Below are positions 8,431-16,479 of a stretch of 49,311 bases of DNA, piece after piece. A program made the translations under genes and the position numbers. This DNA is from an uncultured Clostridia bacterium. GTDB taxonomy: Bacteria > Bacillota > Clostridia > TANB77 > CAG-508. The notes below the pieces were generated by a model that saw nothing but the letters and a program-made list of their open reading frames with translations, made no database searches and had not been told where the DNA came from. The stretch spans positions 1 to 49,311 of the forward strand of contig CANQKT010000005.1 in NCBI GenBank assembly GCA_947624525.1, written 5' to 3'. The first letter of the stretch is position 1, and the number at the start of each line of letters is the position of its first letter.

Positions 8431-9123
8431 ATGTTAAGTTTTGTTATGTGTGATGATAATCACAATATCTTAAATCGATTGGAAAAAATGCTGGAATCAA
8501 TTTTAATTAATAATAAATTATCTGGACAGGTTACCTATTCAACAACAAATCCAGATAATTTACTAAATTATGTTAAAACCAATCCTATTGATGTTGTTAT
8601 ATTAGATATAGACTTAAAATCTAATATATCTGGCATGGATTTAGCTAATATAATAAGAAAAAGAAATAAAAAGGCTTATATTATATTTACTACAGCTCAT
8701 TTAGAGTATTCGATGATTGCATATAAATATAAGACCTTTGATTTTTTGGCCAAACCAGTTACCTTGGAAAGGCTAGAAGAAACTATTATCAGATTATTTG
8801 ATGATATTTCTGCTGATAATTCTTACTTTTTTAAAGTTAATAAAAATAAAGTTTGTATTAATAGTAATGATATTTATTTTATTCAAAAACAAGGAAAAAA
8901 AGCTATTTTCAAAACATCAGGAACAGATCTAGAATTGAACTCTTCATTTTCTAATATTTTAAGTAACTTGCCTAAAAACTTTGTAAGGTGTCATAAATCT
9001 TACATTGTAAATCTTAATAAAATTTCACACATACAATCTAATAACACTATTGTCTTTTCAGACAACGCAAAAATCCAATGTCAAATTGGACCAAAATATG
9101 AAGATTTATTTAGAGGAGGTTAG
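8431..9123 (+). CDS. agrA: LytTR response regulator (AgrA-like)
   Basis: A cytoplasmic two-component regulator. The receiver domain has the acidic pair D8-D9, phosphoacceptor D59 (VVILDID), T87/T88 and K108 (LAKPV). The LytTR DNA-binding domain occupies about residues 135-231, with FVRCHKSYIVNLNKI near its end. The start is placed at the ATG at 8431, eight bases after TGGAG; an upstream in-frame ATG adds 19 hydrophobic residues not expected in this family. The GHKL kinase follows nine bases later, and agrD/agrB face it, so it is probably the AgrA of this locus. LytTR proteins bind paired direct repeats, as found at 11549-11581. Confidence 0.9.
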   Translation: MLSFVMCDDNHNILNRLEKMLESILINNKLSGQVTYSTTNPDNLLNYVKTNPIDVVILDIDLKSNISGMDLANIIRKRNKKAYIIFTTAHLEYSMIAYKYKTFDFLAKPVTLERLEETIIRLFDDISADNSYFFKVNKNKVCINSNDIYFIQKQGKKAIFKTSGTDLELNSSFSNILSNLPKNFVRCHKSYIVNLNKISHIQSNNTIVFSDNAKIQCQIGPKYEDLFRGG

Positions 9124-9131
9124 ATTTTTTT

Positions 9132-10490
9132 ATGGAACTATTGCACAATTTGTGGAATGTTTTGACTACAGAAGATGAAAAATTAACTAATTATGTATGT
9201 TTATCTTTAATTTTTATAGAAATATACGTAACAATGAAATTATTTACTACAATATTAAACATTAGTTATACTAAAAGACAAAGAAATATTTATTATTTTA
9301 TAATGTGTATTGTGACTATAGTAAATACATTATTAATACCTCAGACTATCAAAGTTATTTTTGGATTAATAATTATACCTATCATTATAAAAAATATTTT
9401 TAAAATTTCTATATTAAAAAGTTTTTTAGCAGAAATTATTCCCATGTTAATTTCGCTGATATTTGAAGGTATTTATTTAAAACTTTGCCTAATTTTTTTC
9501 GGCATTACACCAACTCAATGTAAAAGCATAATATTATACAGATTTCCTATTATGTGCTTAATATATTTAACGATGTTTTTGCTTTCATTGTTAATTACGT
9601 CAATTAAACATACTACTAAAACATTTGAACATGTGGATAGTTATAAGAAAAAGTTACTTATCGTAAACTTAGTTTTTATTATAATTATAATAGCTGTACA
9701 ATTTTATGTACTTACCTTCTATAATAATGTTTTGCCTTTATATATAATATTAATAAGTATGATAAGTTTAATTTCATATTCAACAGTAAGCATTTATAGT
9801 ATTATAAAAACTGTAAATTTAGAGATAACACAACGTTCTCTAGAACAATCAGAATTACATAATAAAAGTCTCGAATTATTATATGATAATGTAAGTGCTT
9901 TTAAACATGACTTTTCAAATATTATTACAGCTTTAGGAGGATATATTTATTCAAATAATATGACTGGATTAAAAAATTATTATAATAAAATTGTAGATGA
10001 ATGTCATATTAATAATAACTTATCTACTCTAAATCCTAAAATAATTAATAATCCTGCCATTTATAATATTTTAGCTACTAAATACTATAAAGCTGATGAA
10101 TTGGGTATAAATATTGATTTGCAAATATTCATTAACCTAAATACATTACATATGGATATATACGAATTTTGTAGAATATTAGGAATTTTATTAGACAATG
10201 CTATAGAGGCTGCTAGTCAATGTGATAAAAAATTAATTAATATTGAAATACAAGATATAAAGCCAAGAAAATGCCAAGTACTTACTATTGAGAATACATA
10301 TTTAAATAAAGATATCGATATAAATAAACTGACTGAAAAAGGATATACTTCTAAAAATGATAATAAGAATTCACATGGTATTGGATTATGGCAAGTCTCT
10401 AAAATATTAAAGAAACACAGTAATGTCATTTTAGATACAAGTAAAGATGAGCAATTCTTTAGACAAGAATTAGCTATTTATTATAAATAG
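9132..10490 (+). CDS. agrC: GHKL sensor histidine kinase (AgrC-like)
   Basis: A membrane histidine kinase that should sense the agr peptide. The first ~225 residues hold about six or seven hydrophobic segments. After a short linker comes the phosphoacceptor region with H259 (SAFKHDFSN), an N-box with N356 (LLDNAIEAA) and a G-box (SHGIGLW, residues 414-420) typical of the HATPase_c_5 class. The GAGGAGG site overlaps the end of the response-regulator gene, so the two are co-translated. No other kinase is nearby. A 32-bp palindrome follows the stop. Confidence 0.9.
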   Translation: MELLHNLWNVLTTEDEKLTNYVCLSLIFIEIYVTMKLFTTILNISYTKRQRNIYYFIMCIVTIVNTLLIPQTIKVIFGLIIIPIIIKNIFKISILKSFLAEIIPMLISLIFEGIYLKLCLIFFGITPTQCKSIILYRFPIMCLIYLTMFLLSLLITSIKHTTKTFEHVDSYKKKLLIVNLVFIIIIIAVQFYVLTFYNNVLPLYIILISMISLISYSTVSIYSIIKTVNLEITQRSLEQSELHNKSLELLYDNVSAFKHDFSNIITALGGYIYSNNMTGLKNYYNKIVDECHINNNLSTLNPKIINNPAIYNILATKYYKADELGINIDLQIFINLNTLHMDIYEFCRILGILLDNAIEAASQCDKKLINIEIQDIKPRKCQVLTIENTYLNKDIDINKLTEKGYTSKNDNKNSHGIGLWQVSKILKKHSNVILDTSKDEQFFRQELAIYYK

Positions 10491-10507
10491 TTGATAATTT
10501 ACACATT

Positions 10508-10539
10508 AATTAACTAACTAATTAATTAGTTAGTTAATT
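10508..10539. terminator. 32-bp perfect palindrome after agrC
   Basis: A loopless, fully symmetric sequence (arms AATTAACTAACTAATT and AATTAGTTAGTTAATT) starting 17 bases after the agrC stop and followed by a T-rich run. It probably ends the agrAC transcript; being symmetric it could also bind a dimeric protein. Confidence 0.5.
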
Positions 10540-10572
10540 TATTTATTGTTTTTCATATATAGTTAACTTTAT

Positions 10573-10603
10573 AAAAATCCAACCCTATAAGAGTTGGATT
10601 TTT
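10573..10603. terminator. Bidirectional terminator between agrC and agrD
   Basis: Arms AAAAATCCAAC and GTTGGATTTTT around a nine-base loop. Runs of A before and T after make it work in both directions, ending both the plus-strand agrAC and the minus-strand agrBD transcripts. Confidence 0.8.
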
Positions 10604-10625
10604 ATATTTTTCAAATTATATATTA

Positions 10626-10745
10626 TTAGTCTTTATTGATTAAAGATTTTGGCATTGTTGGTTGATGTAAAAATCCCCATAATAAACAAGCACTATTTGT
10701 AGATCTAGCATATTTTTCAGCTATTTTAGATAAGAATTTTAACAT
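10626..10745 (-). CDS. agrD: AgrD-like cyclic lactone autoinducer pre-peptide
   Basis: A 39-aa gene. The N-terminal half is an amphipathic leader (MLKFLSKIAEKYARSTNSA). Then comes C20 followed by LLWGFL and the clostridial AgrD tail HQPTMPKSL. This matches the cyclic-lactone autoinducer peptide pattern (Ser-Ala-Cys, aromatic residues, QPxxP-type tail). C20 would form the thiolactone; the ring size cannot be read from sequence. GAGGAGG lies seven bases before the ATG. It follows agrB by 65 bases on the same strand, the usual agrBD order. No other small ORF nearby fits. Confidence 0.85.
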   Translation of the reverse strand: MLKFLSKIAEKYARSTNSACLLWGFLHQPTMPKSLINKD

Positions 10746-10810
10746 AATAATTCCTCCTCTTAAATTATATTTTTTTATTTAACTAAACATCATCACCGGT
10801 TTATGATGTT

Positions 10811-11441
10811 TTAATTAACCACAGCATTTTCACTTTTCAAATATTCCTCATACCCATATTTATTATTTGTAAGCTTATAAGCAAATCTGGTAATTGAAAT
10901 AGTTTGCAATAATACTCCAATCAAAATCATATTAGAAATAATATTATTTTTAACTAAACACCCCACAATAAGCATAATCGTAACTATAACATATGAAAAA
11001 TTTTTTCTTTTTTTACGTTCTTTTTTAGAAATAACAGGTACATCTTCTGTATCTGCAGGAGCATAAATATGAATCATTATTACAGCAAATACCCATAACA
11101 AAATTGCACATATTATTTTATATTTAAAATCCATAGTAAATTGTTGACTTATAAAAGCATTTCCTGTATACATAATTGATGTTCCGAATAATACACCCAA
11201 TATGTGTTTTCAAATGAAATCCACCTGAATGCATTCTGTATGGTAACATCAAAACAAAACACACTAATGTCCATTTCAGTATTCCTAAAACCCATGCAAT
11301 CCCTGCCATTATAAAGATTTTAGGAACTTCGCCAACAAGTATTTGTAACCCATAATTTATAACCTCAGCCCTTTCATCATCAACATCTGGCATTTCTTTG
11401 CGGATTTTATTCGTTAGGTATTCACAAAACTTATCAATCAT
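10811..11441 (-). pseudogene. agrB: agrB, frameshifted (AgrD-processing membrane peptidase)
   Basis: AgrB is the membrane cysteine protease that trims AgrD. The first frame (from the ATG at 11441, with an AGAGGTG site) runs through YRMHSGGFHLKTHIGC, giving catalytic H76 and C83 at the spacing seen in S. aureus AgrB (H77/C84). The frame then goes wrong within 11183-11204. The rest of the protein continues in another frame from FGTSIMYTGN, with several membrane segments, to 10811. Removing one base in TGTATTATTCGG would give HIGCIFGTSIM and a normal 209-aa AgrB. So there is a one-base insertion, either real or a sequencing error. Both halves otherwise look intact, which suggests a recent or artefactual change. 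Confidence 0.85.
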
Positions 11442-11517
11442 TTTTGCTCACCTCTTTTGCATTTCTAAACTAATTATACATATTTTAATTCCTCATATTT
11501 TATTACTTATTCGAAAC

Positions 11518-11545
11518 CATATAAAAATGGAATGAAAAATAACAA
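11518..11545 (-). promoter_or_regulatory. Likely agrBD promoter
   Basis: On the minus strand, TTGTTA (11545-11540), a 16-base spacer, then TATATG (11523-11518). The boxes are imperfect, as expected for an activated promoter. The upstream edge of the -35 box lies three bases from the nearer 12-bp repeat. The inverted repeat 11523-11566 overlaps this region and could form a hairpin in any upstream transcript. Confidence 0.5.
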
Positions 11546-11548
11546 TTT

Positions 11549-11581
11549 TACTTTCATTCCATTTTTTTCTACTTTCATTCC
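11549..11581 (-). promoter_or_regulatory. Paired 12-bp direct repeats, candidate LytTR operator
   Basis: Two identical copies of GGAATGAAAGTA (minus strand) at 11560-11549 and 11581-11570, exactly 21 bp apart, two helical turns. LytTR regulators such as AgrA bind two ~9-bp direct repeats with about this spacing just upstream of the -35 box, which is the arrangement here. A third, inverted partial copy lies at 11529-11537. Confidence 0.6.
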
Positions 11582-11806
11582 TATATTTATTTTCTGTTTA
11601 ATAAGTATCATTTTATAATTCCGATTTTAATTAATAACATACAATAATTCAATATTTGTATTATACTATGCACTAAGTAACTTATCAAGAACTTTCGTAA
11701 TACAAATTTCGACAAGAAACCATAAGAATTATGTAAAAGTAGGAAGTATATTAACTTGCTAACTGCAGGCACCTACATTATACACCTATAAATCCATCGA
11801 AAGTTT

Positions 11807-12496
11807 TTACAATTCATCAATAGATTCCAAAATCTTCCAACTCCCCACAAATTCCGGCAAAGCCTTAAACTCCAATCTCTCCTTAGAAATCGGATGAACA
11901 AAACTCAAACTATAAGCCCAAAGTGCAATTTGCTTTCCATGACCTCTTCCCCCATACTTTTGATCACCATAAATACTATGATCTCTGCTTGAAAACTGCA
12001 CCCTAATTTGATGATGTCTCCCTGTATGCAAAAAAACCTTTGCTACAGACAAATTAATCTCCTCATCATATTTTAAAACTTCATACTCCAAATCAGCATA
12101 CTTAGAATTCTTAGTTCCCTCTGGTACAACCCTACTCATATTTTTCTTCTCATTTTTCAACAAATAATCTTCAAACTCACCTTTATCAGGTTCAACTTTA
12201 CCATTAACAATAACAAGATATTTTTTTTCAAACTCCTTAAGCCTAACTTGCTCACTTAACCTAGCAGCCGCTTTTGAAGTCTTAGCAAAAACCATTACTC
12301 CCCCTACAGGCCTATCTAATCTATGTACCAATCCTAAATACACATTCCCAGGTTTATTATATTTCTCCTTTAAATAATCCTTTATAATACTAAGCATATC
12401 CGTATCTCCAGTTTTATCTGCCTGTGATGGTACATTAACTATTTTTTCAACTACTATTATATGATTATCTTCAAATAACACATTTAACTTTTGCAT
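11807..12496 (-). CDS. RluA-family pseudouridine synthase
   Basis: Converts uridine to pseudouridine in rRNA or tRNA. The active-site motif GLVHRLDRPVGG has catalytic D61. Later family segments are KKYLVIVNG, HTGRHHQIRVQ and a late GDQKYGG. The 229-aa protein lacks an N-terminal S4 domain, so it resembles the short RluA-type enzymes (YqcB/RluC-like); the exact target base is not readable. Its leader carries the CTTTRAA-loop hairpin at 12519-12545. It appears to be a single-gene unit, with the agr locus downstream. Confidence 0.92.
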   Translation of the reverse strand: MQKLNVLFEDNHIIVVEKIVNVPSQADKTGDTDMLSIIKDYLKEKYNKPGNVYLGLVHRLDRPVGGVMVFAKTSKAAARLSEQVRLKEFEKKYLVIVNGKVEPDKGEFEDYLLKNEKKNMSRVVPEGTKNSKYADLEYEVLKYDEEINLSVAKVFLHTGRHHQIRVQFSSRDHSIYGDQKYGGRGHGKQIALWAYSLSFVHPISKERLEFKALPEFVGSWKILESIDEL

Positions 12497-12518
12497 CTAT
12501 TACGTCCCCATACGATAA

Positions 12519-12545
12519 AAATTTAGGCTTTTAAAGGCAACCTAT
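12519..12545 (-). promoter_or_regulatory. CTTTRAA-loop leader hairpin, copy B
   Basis: In minus-strand RNA, TAGGTT pairs with AAGCCTA (one G-U) around GCCTTTAA, about 25 bases before the pseudouridine synthase start. It aligns closely with the era leader copy at 3963-3990, with base changes that keep the stem. Confidence 0.45.
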
Positions 12546-12633
12546 ACGCCCTTAGAAACACACCAGTATATTACTAATATAAAAAAAACAATTTTCATTA
12601 CTTAGACAAATCTGCATGCCAACATAATTTTCC

Positions 12634-13491
12634 TTAGAGTTCCCATCTTCCATAAATTCCACAAGGCAAAATTAACTTAGAACCTGTCATTGGTAACCCA
12701 ATTTCACCATTGCTAAATTTTCCATTATTCTTTATATTTAATTTCAATATGTTTTCTAAAACCGTGCTAGAAATACCAGTAGTATATGAATTAATTAAAA
12801 AGAACAATGGATTATCAGACAATACTTTAGTACATAATTCTACTAAATCATAAATATTTTCCTCAAACTTCCATACCTCACCATTTGCACCTCTACCATA
12901 AGAAGGAGGATCCATTATAATAGCATCATATTTATTACCTCTTCTTATTTCTCTATTAACAAATTTCACAACATCATCGATTATGTATCTAACAGGTTTA
13001 TCTTGTAATCCAGAAGACACCACATTTTCTTTAGCCCATGAAACCATTCCTTTTGAACTATCCACATGGCACACTGATGCACCTGCTGACAAACATGCAA
13101 CAGTTGCACCTCCTGTATATGCAAATAAATTTAAAACCTTAATATCTCTTTTGCACCCTTTAATCTTTTCAATCATCCAATCCCAATTAACAGCCTGTTC
13201 TGGAAAAAGACCAGTATGCTTAAATCCCATAGGTTTAATATTAAAAGTCAAATCTTTATATTTTATCTCCCAGGAAGCAGGTACCTTTTTGCTATATTCC
13301 CAATTTCCTCCACCAGTATTACTGCGATTATAACGTGCATTTATTTTTTTCCACTTTTCAGGAAAAGACTTGTCCTTCCATATAATTTGTGGATCAGGCC
13401 TAACCAACACAACATCCTTCCATCTTTCCAACTTTTCCCCATTTGCCATATCAATTATTTCATAATCTTTCCAATTATTTGCTACTCTCAT
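12634..13491 (-). CDS. Class I SAM methyltransferase (RlmI/RlmK-like)
   Basis: A SAM-dependent methyltransferase of the PF10672 type, related to 23S rRNA cytosine/guanine methyltransferases. Motif I is VLNLFAYTGGATVACLSAG, motif II is CHVDSSKGMV and motif IV is DAIIMDPPSYGRG. The 285-aa protein lacks the N-terminal PUA domain of full-length RlmI. The target is inferred, not shown. The start ATG has AAGGAAGG upstream. It is not tightly linked to its neighbours. Confidence 0.88.
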   Translation of the reverse strand: MRVANNWKDYEIIDMANGEKLERWKDVVLVRPDPQIIWKDKSFPEKWKKINARYNRSNTGGGNWEYSKKVPASWEIKYKDLTFNIKPMGFKHTGLFPEQAVNWDWMIEKIKGCKRDIKVLNLFAYTGGATVACLSAGASVCHVDSSKGMVSWAKENVVSSGLQDKPVRYIIDDVVKFVNREIRRGNKYDAIIMDPPSYGRGANGEVWKFEENIYDLVELCTKVLSDNPLFFLINSYTTGISSTVLENILKLNIKNNGKFSNGEIGLPMTGSKLILPCGIYGRWEL

Positions 13492-13558
13492 TTTCTAATA
13501 CATTCCTTCCTTTTTCAGCTCAAAGGTGCACACATTCAACTGAAAATATAATATAACT

Positions 13559-13756
13559 TTATAATAAATTTACAATATTAATAAATTTTTTTATTATCAA
13601 AAAATCTAAACTTAATGCAAAAGCACTTATCAACATTACCATAATAAAATAATTATCTCTTTGCATTCTAGACACTAATCTTCTAAACCAATTAGATGAT
13701 AATTTTTCCTTTTTATCATAGTTCAAATTAATGACAACATCTTTTGTATATTCCAT
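13559..13756 (-). CDS. Small single-pass membrane protein, unknown
   Basis: A 65-aa protein with a strong SD (AAGGAGG, nine bases before the ATG). Residues 1-32 are charged and probably cytoplasmic; residues 33-63 form a hydrophobic segment (NYFIMVMLISAFALSLDFLI). I recognise no family. The gene stands alone between the methyltransferase and the HIT-domain gene. SD quality and protein character support it being real. Confidence 0.65.
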   Translation of the reverse strand: MEYTKDVVINLNYDKKEKLSSNWFRRLVSRMQRDNYFIMVMLISAFALSLDFLIIKKFINIVNLL

Positions 13757-14005
13757 CAATCTTCCTCCTTAAAACACTACTATTAAAATTATATTCCTGC
13801 ATTCTAAGATTTATGAAATATTTCGAATCCTATATTATGCCATAATTTGATTATTTTTTTATATCTTTAACATTATAACACATCTATCCTTAAATTACTA
13901 TAAATTTTTATATCTTATGTAAAATTATGTATTGTATTTATAAATAATAAATAATATAATGCTACTAGCTTAATTGCAAATTTATTATAGAAAGGAATTT
14001 TAGCT

Positions 14006-15046
14006 ATGAAAAAAACGCGGAATTTGTTTATTCTGATTGGAGCAACTACTGGCATTTCAAAAGTTATGTTAGAACTCCAATTCAAAGGAACGACTGTAAT
14101 TGATGACAACATTTCTGGTAGTCGTCCAGAAGAGATTTTTGACAATAACAAAAGCATCATCTGTAGTTCTGGATTGTCAGGCATAGAGGGACTTCATTCA
14201 ACACCAATATATATTGAGGTTACGAATTCCTCTAATCACACACTCCAAGACTACATTGACACAAGTAAAAGTGACATTGTAACACAGTTCCAGTATATTG
14301 CAGAAAGACATAATTGCGATATTGGGGACCATAAGTCAAATAGCTCAGGATTAAATGGCGTTCCAAGCACCAAGCACTGCAATTATTGTAAGTCCTTTTC
14401 TAAAGGTACCGAAACAATACTCTATAAAAGTCAAAACTTTTATGTAGTAGCTACTGTAGGGCAATTCATCACAGGATATTTGCTTATCATTCCAGTTGAA
14501 CACATCATGTCAATCGCTGAACTTGATTCATCAAAAAGAGAAGAATTCATCCAAGTTTTAAATGACATAAAACACATCTTAAGTCTTACCTATAATTGCT
14601 CCAAATTCCTAATTTGGGAAAATGGAACAGGGAACCTTGGGATTGGAAAAGCAAAAGACTCTGTAGTTCATGCTCACGTACATATTGCACCAAGCACTCT
14701 CACCGCTGAAAGTGTACAAAGCATTTATGGAATATCTTTAAAGCAAATTAATACCGAAGAGATTTCCAACTACAACACACATTCGTATCTTTTGATTCGT
14801 GGTAATGATGATAATACTTGGTTTATCAACGATAATCCAAATCTGTATATTCCACGGCAGTTCATACGTCAACTTATTGCTGAAGAATACGGACTCACAT
14901 CTAATGAAGCATGGAATTGGAGAGTTCATCCATACTATGCGCTGATGGAACAAACTCAGCAAGACATTTTCACATCACTCAAGGAACATTGGGCTACTCT
15001 CTCGTACAGAATAAAGGCAAACACCGAAAAATATATTATAGACTAA
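14006..15046 (+). CDS. HIT-domain protein with extra N- and C-terminal regions
   Basis: A 346-aa protein with a histidine-triad domain in its middle. A C125-x2-C128 pair begins it and VVHAHVHIAP (H222, H224, H226) ends it. This places it with nucleotide hydrolases/transferases such as Ap4A hydrolase and GalT-like enzymes. Residues 1-118 are not a known part of HIT proteins; they begin with a hydrophobic strand and a Gly/Thr turn (ILIGATTGISK) reminiscent of a nucleotide-binding loop. Residues 231-346 are also unassigned. It is an isolated plus-strand gene, visibly less AT-biased in codon choice than its neighbours, suggesting acquisition. The SD AGAAAGGA precedes the ATG. Substrate unknown. 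Confidence 0.8.
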   Translation: MKKTRNLFILIGATTGISKVMLELQFKGTTVIDDNISGSRPEEIFDNNKSIICSSGLSGIEGLHSTPIYIEVTNSSNHTLQDYIDTSKSDIVTQFQYIAERHNCDIGDHKSNSSGLNGVPSTKHCNYCKSFSKGTETILYKSQNFYVVATVGQFITGYLLIIPVEHIMSIAELDSSKREEFIQVLNDIKHILSLTYNCSKFLIWENGTGNLGIGKAKDSVVHAHVHIAPSTLTAESVQSIYGISLKQINTEEISNYNTHSYLLIRGNDDNTWFINDNPNLYIPRQFIRQLIAEEYGLTSNEAWNWRVHPYYALMEQTQQDIFTSLKEHWATLSYRIKANTEKYIID

Positions 15047-15083
15047 AAGACCAAAATGTAGCATAATTTTGCTCATTATACCA

Positions 15084-15118
15084 AAATTGAGTTAGCCCAA
15101 TTTGGGCTAACTCAATTT
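15084..15118. terminator. Bidirectional terminator between convergent genes
   Basis: Perfect 17-bp arms AAATTGAGTTAGCCCAA and TTGGGCTAACTCAATTT with one central base. It lies between the plus-strand HIT gene and the minus-strand phosphatase-fold gene and can stop both. Confidence 0.85.
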
Positions 15119-15131
15119 CATAATAAAAAAT

Positions 15132-16280
15132 TTACAAACACTTCACCACAACCGGAACCACCATCTCCTCAACAGAAAATCCACAATGAGTCGACATTTT
15201 CTTCCCCTTCAAATTAGAAATTTGAGTTCCAAGTTTTATAATAGAACTCCCCACAGAAACCGCAACATAATTTCCAACAAAATCATCTATTTTAGGGTGT
15301 TTTTCACCAAATCCCAACAAATTCTTCTCCAAAAATTCCTTTTTAGAAAACAAAATAAACTCCTCTCCCAAATTACTTTTAAAGAATTCTTCAAACTTAT
15401 CCTTCTTATCATCCTTTACCCAAAAAGTAATAGCCCTAGACTCAAAACTAGGAGGCATTATAATGCAATCCTGTATTTCATCCATTTCAATTATATCATA
15501 AACCTTTTCTATGTCTTTATGACCATGATCTGCTGAAACAATAACTAAAGTATTTGTATCCTTCAATTCAATACATAACTTTTCAATCTCATTTTCAGCA
15601 TTTATCACAAAATCTCTAACTTCATCAGATTTACAACCATATTTATGTAGCAAAACATCTGGCTTATCACTATAAGCCAATATAAAATTCTCATCATTGT
15701 TATTACATATAGCCTTTACAAAATCGCAAAGTGAATATATATCATCAGCATTAATATTCCTTTTACTTCTTGCATCACAATAACTAGGATTAATTTCATA
15801 TGCTTTTACATTTGGTGAAGCATTTTCAATTTGCTCATATATTGTTGTGTATTTAACTAAATCAAACACATCATATTTAGCATTCTTAATAGGTTCATGA
15901 GTATACGAATCAATCTTCCTTAGCATCTCTAAAGCTCTACCGTACTCTTTAAAATACTGTGACATGGATATCCAACCAGTTTCAATTGGTGGCCTACCAG
16001 AATAATATGTTGTTAAAGCTGCAGTTGTTGTTGAAGGACAAACCGAAGTCACCTCTGTAAGCTTATTATTTTCAAAAAAACCACTTGGAGATATTTTACT
16101 TAAATTTCTATCACCCAAACCATCTAATATAATAAAAACAACATTCTTATATTTTGATTTCAACTTTTCGTCTAATTCTTTCAATCCATTATATTTTGTT
16201 TCTACATTGTAATACTTCAAAATAGAATTGATAGTATTTAATATACTATGCTCATAATCAGGAAAAACAATTTCATTCAT
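15132..16280 (-). CDS. Alkaline phosphatase-fold hydrolase (nucleotide pyrophosphatase type)
   Basis: A metal-dependent phosphohydrolase of the type I phosphodiesterase/nucleotide pyrophosphatase family. Metal-binding D53 lies in FIILDGLGD. The catalytic Thr is in VCPSTTTAALT (T84-T86), and the second metal site is SADHGH plus the late STHCGF histidine. There is no signal peptide, so it is probably cytoplasmic. Its 382 aa are normal. The substrate is not readable. It faces the HIT gene across a shared terminator. Confidence 0.88.
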   Translation of the reverse strand: MNEIVFPDYEHSILNTINSILKYYNVETKYNGLKELDEKLKSKYKNVVFIILDGLGDRNLSKISPSGFFENNKLTEVTSVCPSTTTAALTTYYSGRPPIETGWISMSQYFKEYGRALEMLRKIDSYTHEPIKNAKYDVFDLVKYTTIYEQIENASPNVKAYEINPSYCDARSKRNINADDIYSLCDFVKAICNNNDENFILAYSDKPDVLLHKYGCKSDEVRDFVINAENEIEKLCIELKDTNTLVIVSADHGHKDIEKVYDIIEMDEIQDCIIMPPSFESRAITFWVKDDKKDKFEEFFKSNLGEEFILFSKKEFLEKNLLGFGEKHPKIDDFVGNYVAVSVGSSIIKLGTQISNLKGKKMSTHCGFSVEEMVVPVVVKCL

Positions 16281-16379
16281 ACTTTATATCCTCTTTTCTT
16301 AAAAATATTTAATTTTATTATATCACTGTAAATCAAATAACTTCAACATATTTGAAAAAAGGGCTGTAAAAAATCCATA

Positions 16380-16424
16380 AAAAAATGAGATTTGAGTTAA
16401 ACTTTAACCCAAACCTCATTTTTT
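16380..16424 (-). terminator. Terminator of the Ig-like surface protein gene
   Basis: Arms of 21 bases. In the minus-strand RNA all positions pair, two as G-U, while the plus strand would have A-C mismatches, so it is built for the minus strand. A run of T follows on that strand. It lies about 55 bases after the stop codon at 16480. Confidence 0.85.
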
Positions 16425-16479
16425 GCTTGTTTTAAAAATTTTTCGACAATTTATTTTCTTTTAAATTATGTTTTAATTT

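Larger units (their letters stand above)
11442..11806. other. Intergenic region upstream of agrB
   Basis: About 365 bases. The agrB-proximal half holds a likely regulated promoter (11518-11545), a pair of 12-bp direct repeats (11549-11581), a hairpin using one repeat (11523-11566) and a second TATAAT (11473-11478) lacking a good -35. The remainder up to the pseudouridine synthase stop shows nothing I can assign. Confidence 0.6.

Noticed and set aside
11523..11566. Simple terminator upstream of agrB
   Set aside because: It is a good inverted repeat with T-runs, but it lies between a promoter and paired direct repeats and shares their sequence, so regulation is at least as likely as termination.
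15186..15536. Plus-strand 116-codon frame opposite the phosphatase-fold gene
   Set aside because: Antisense shadow; the minus-strand frame has clear catalytic motifs over the same span.
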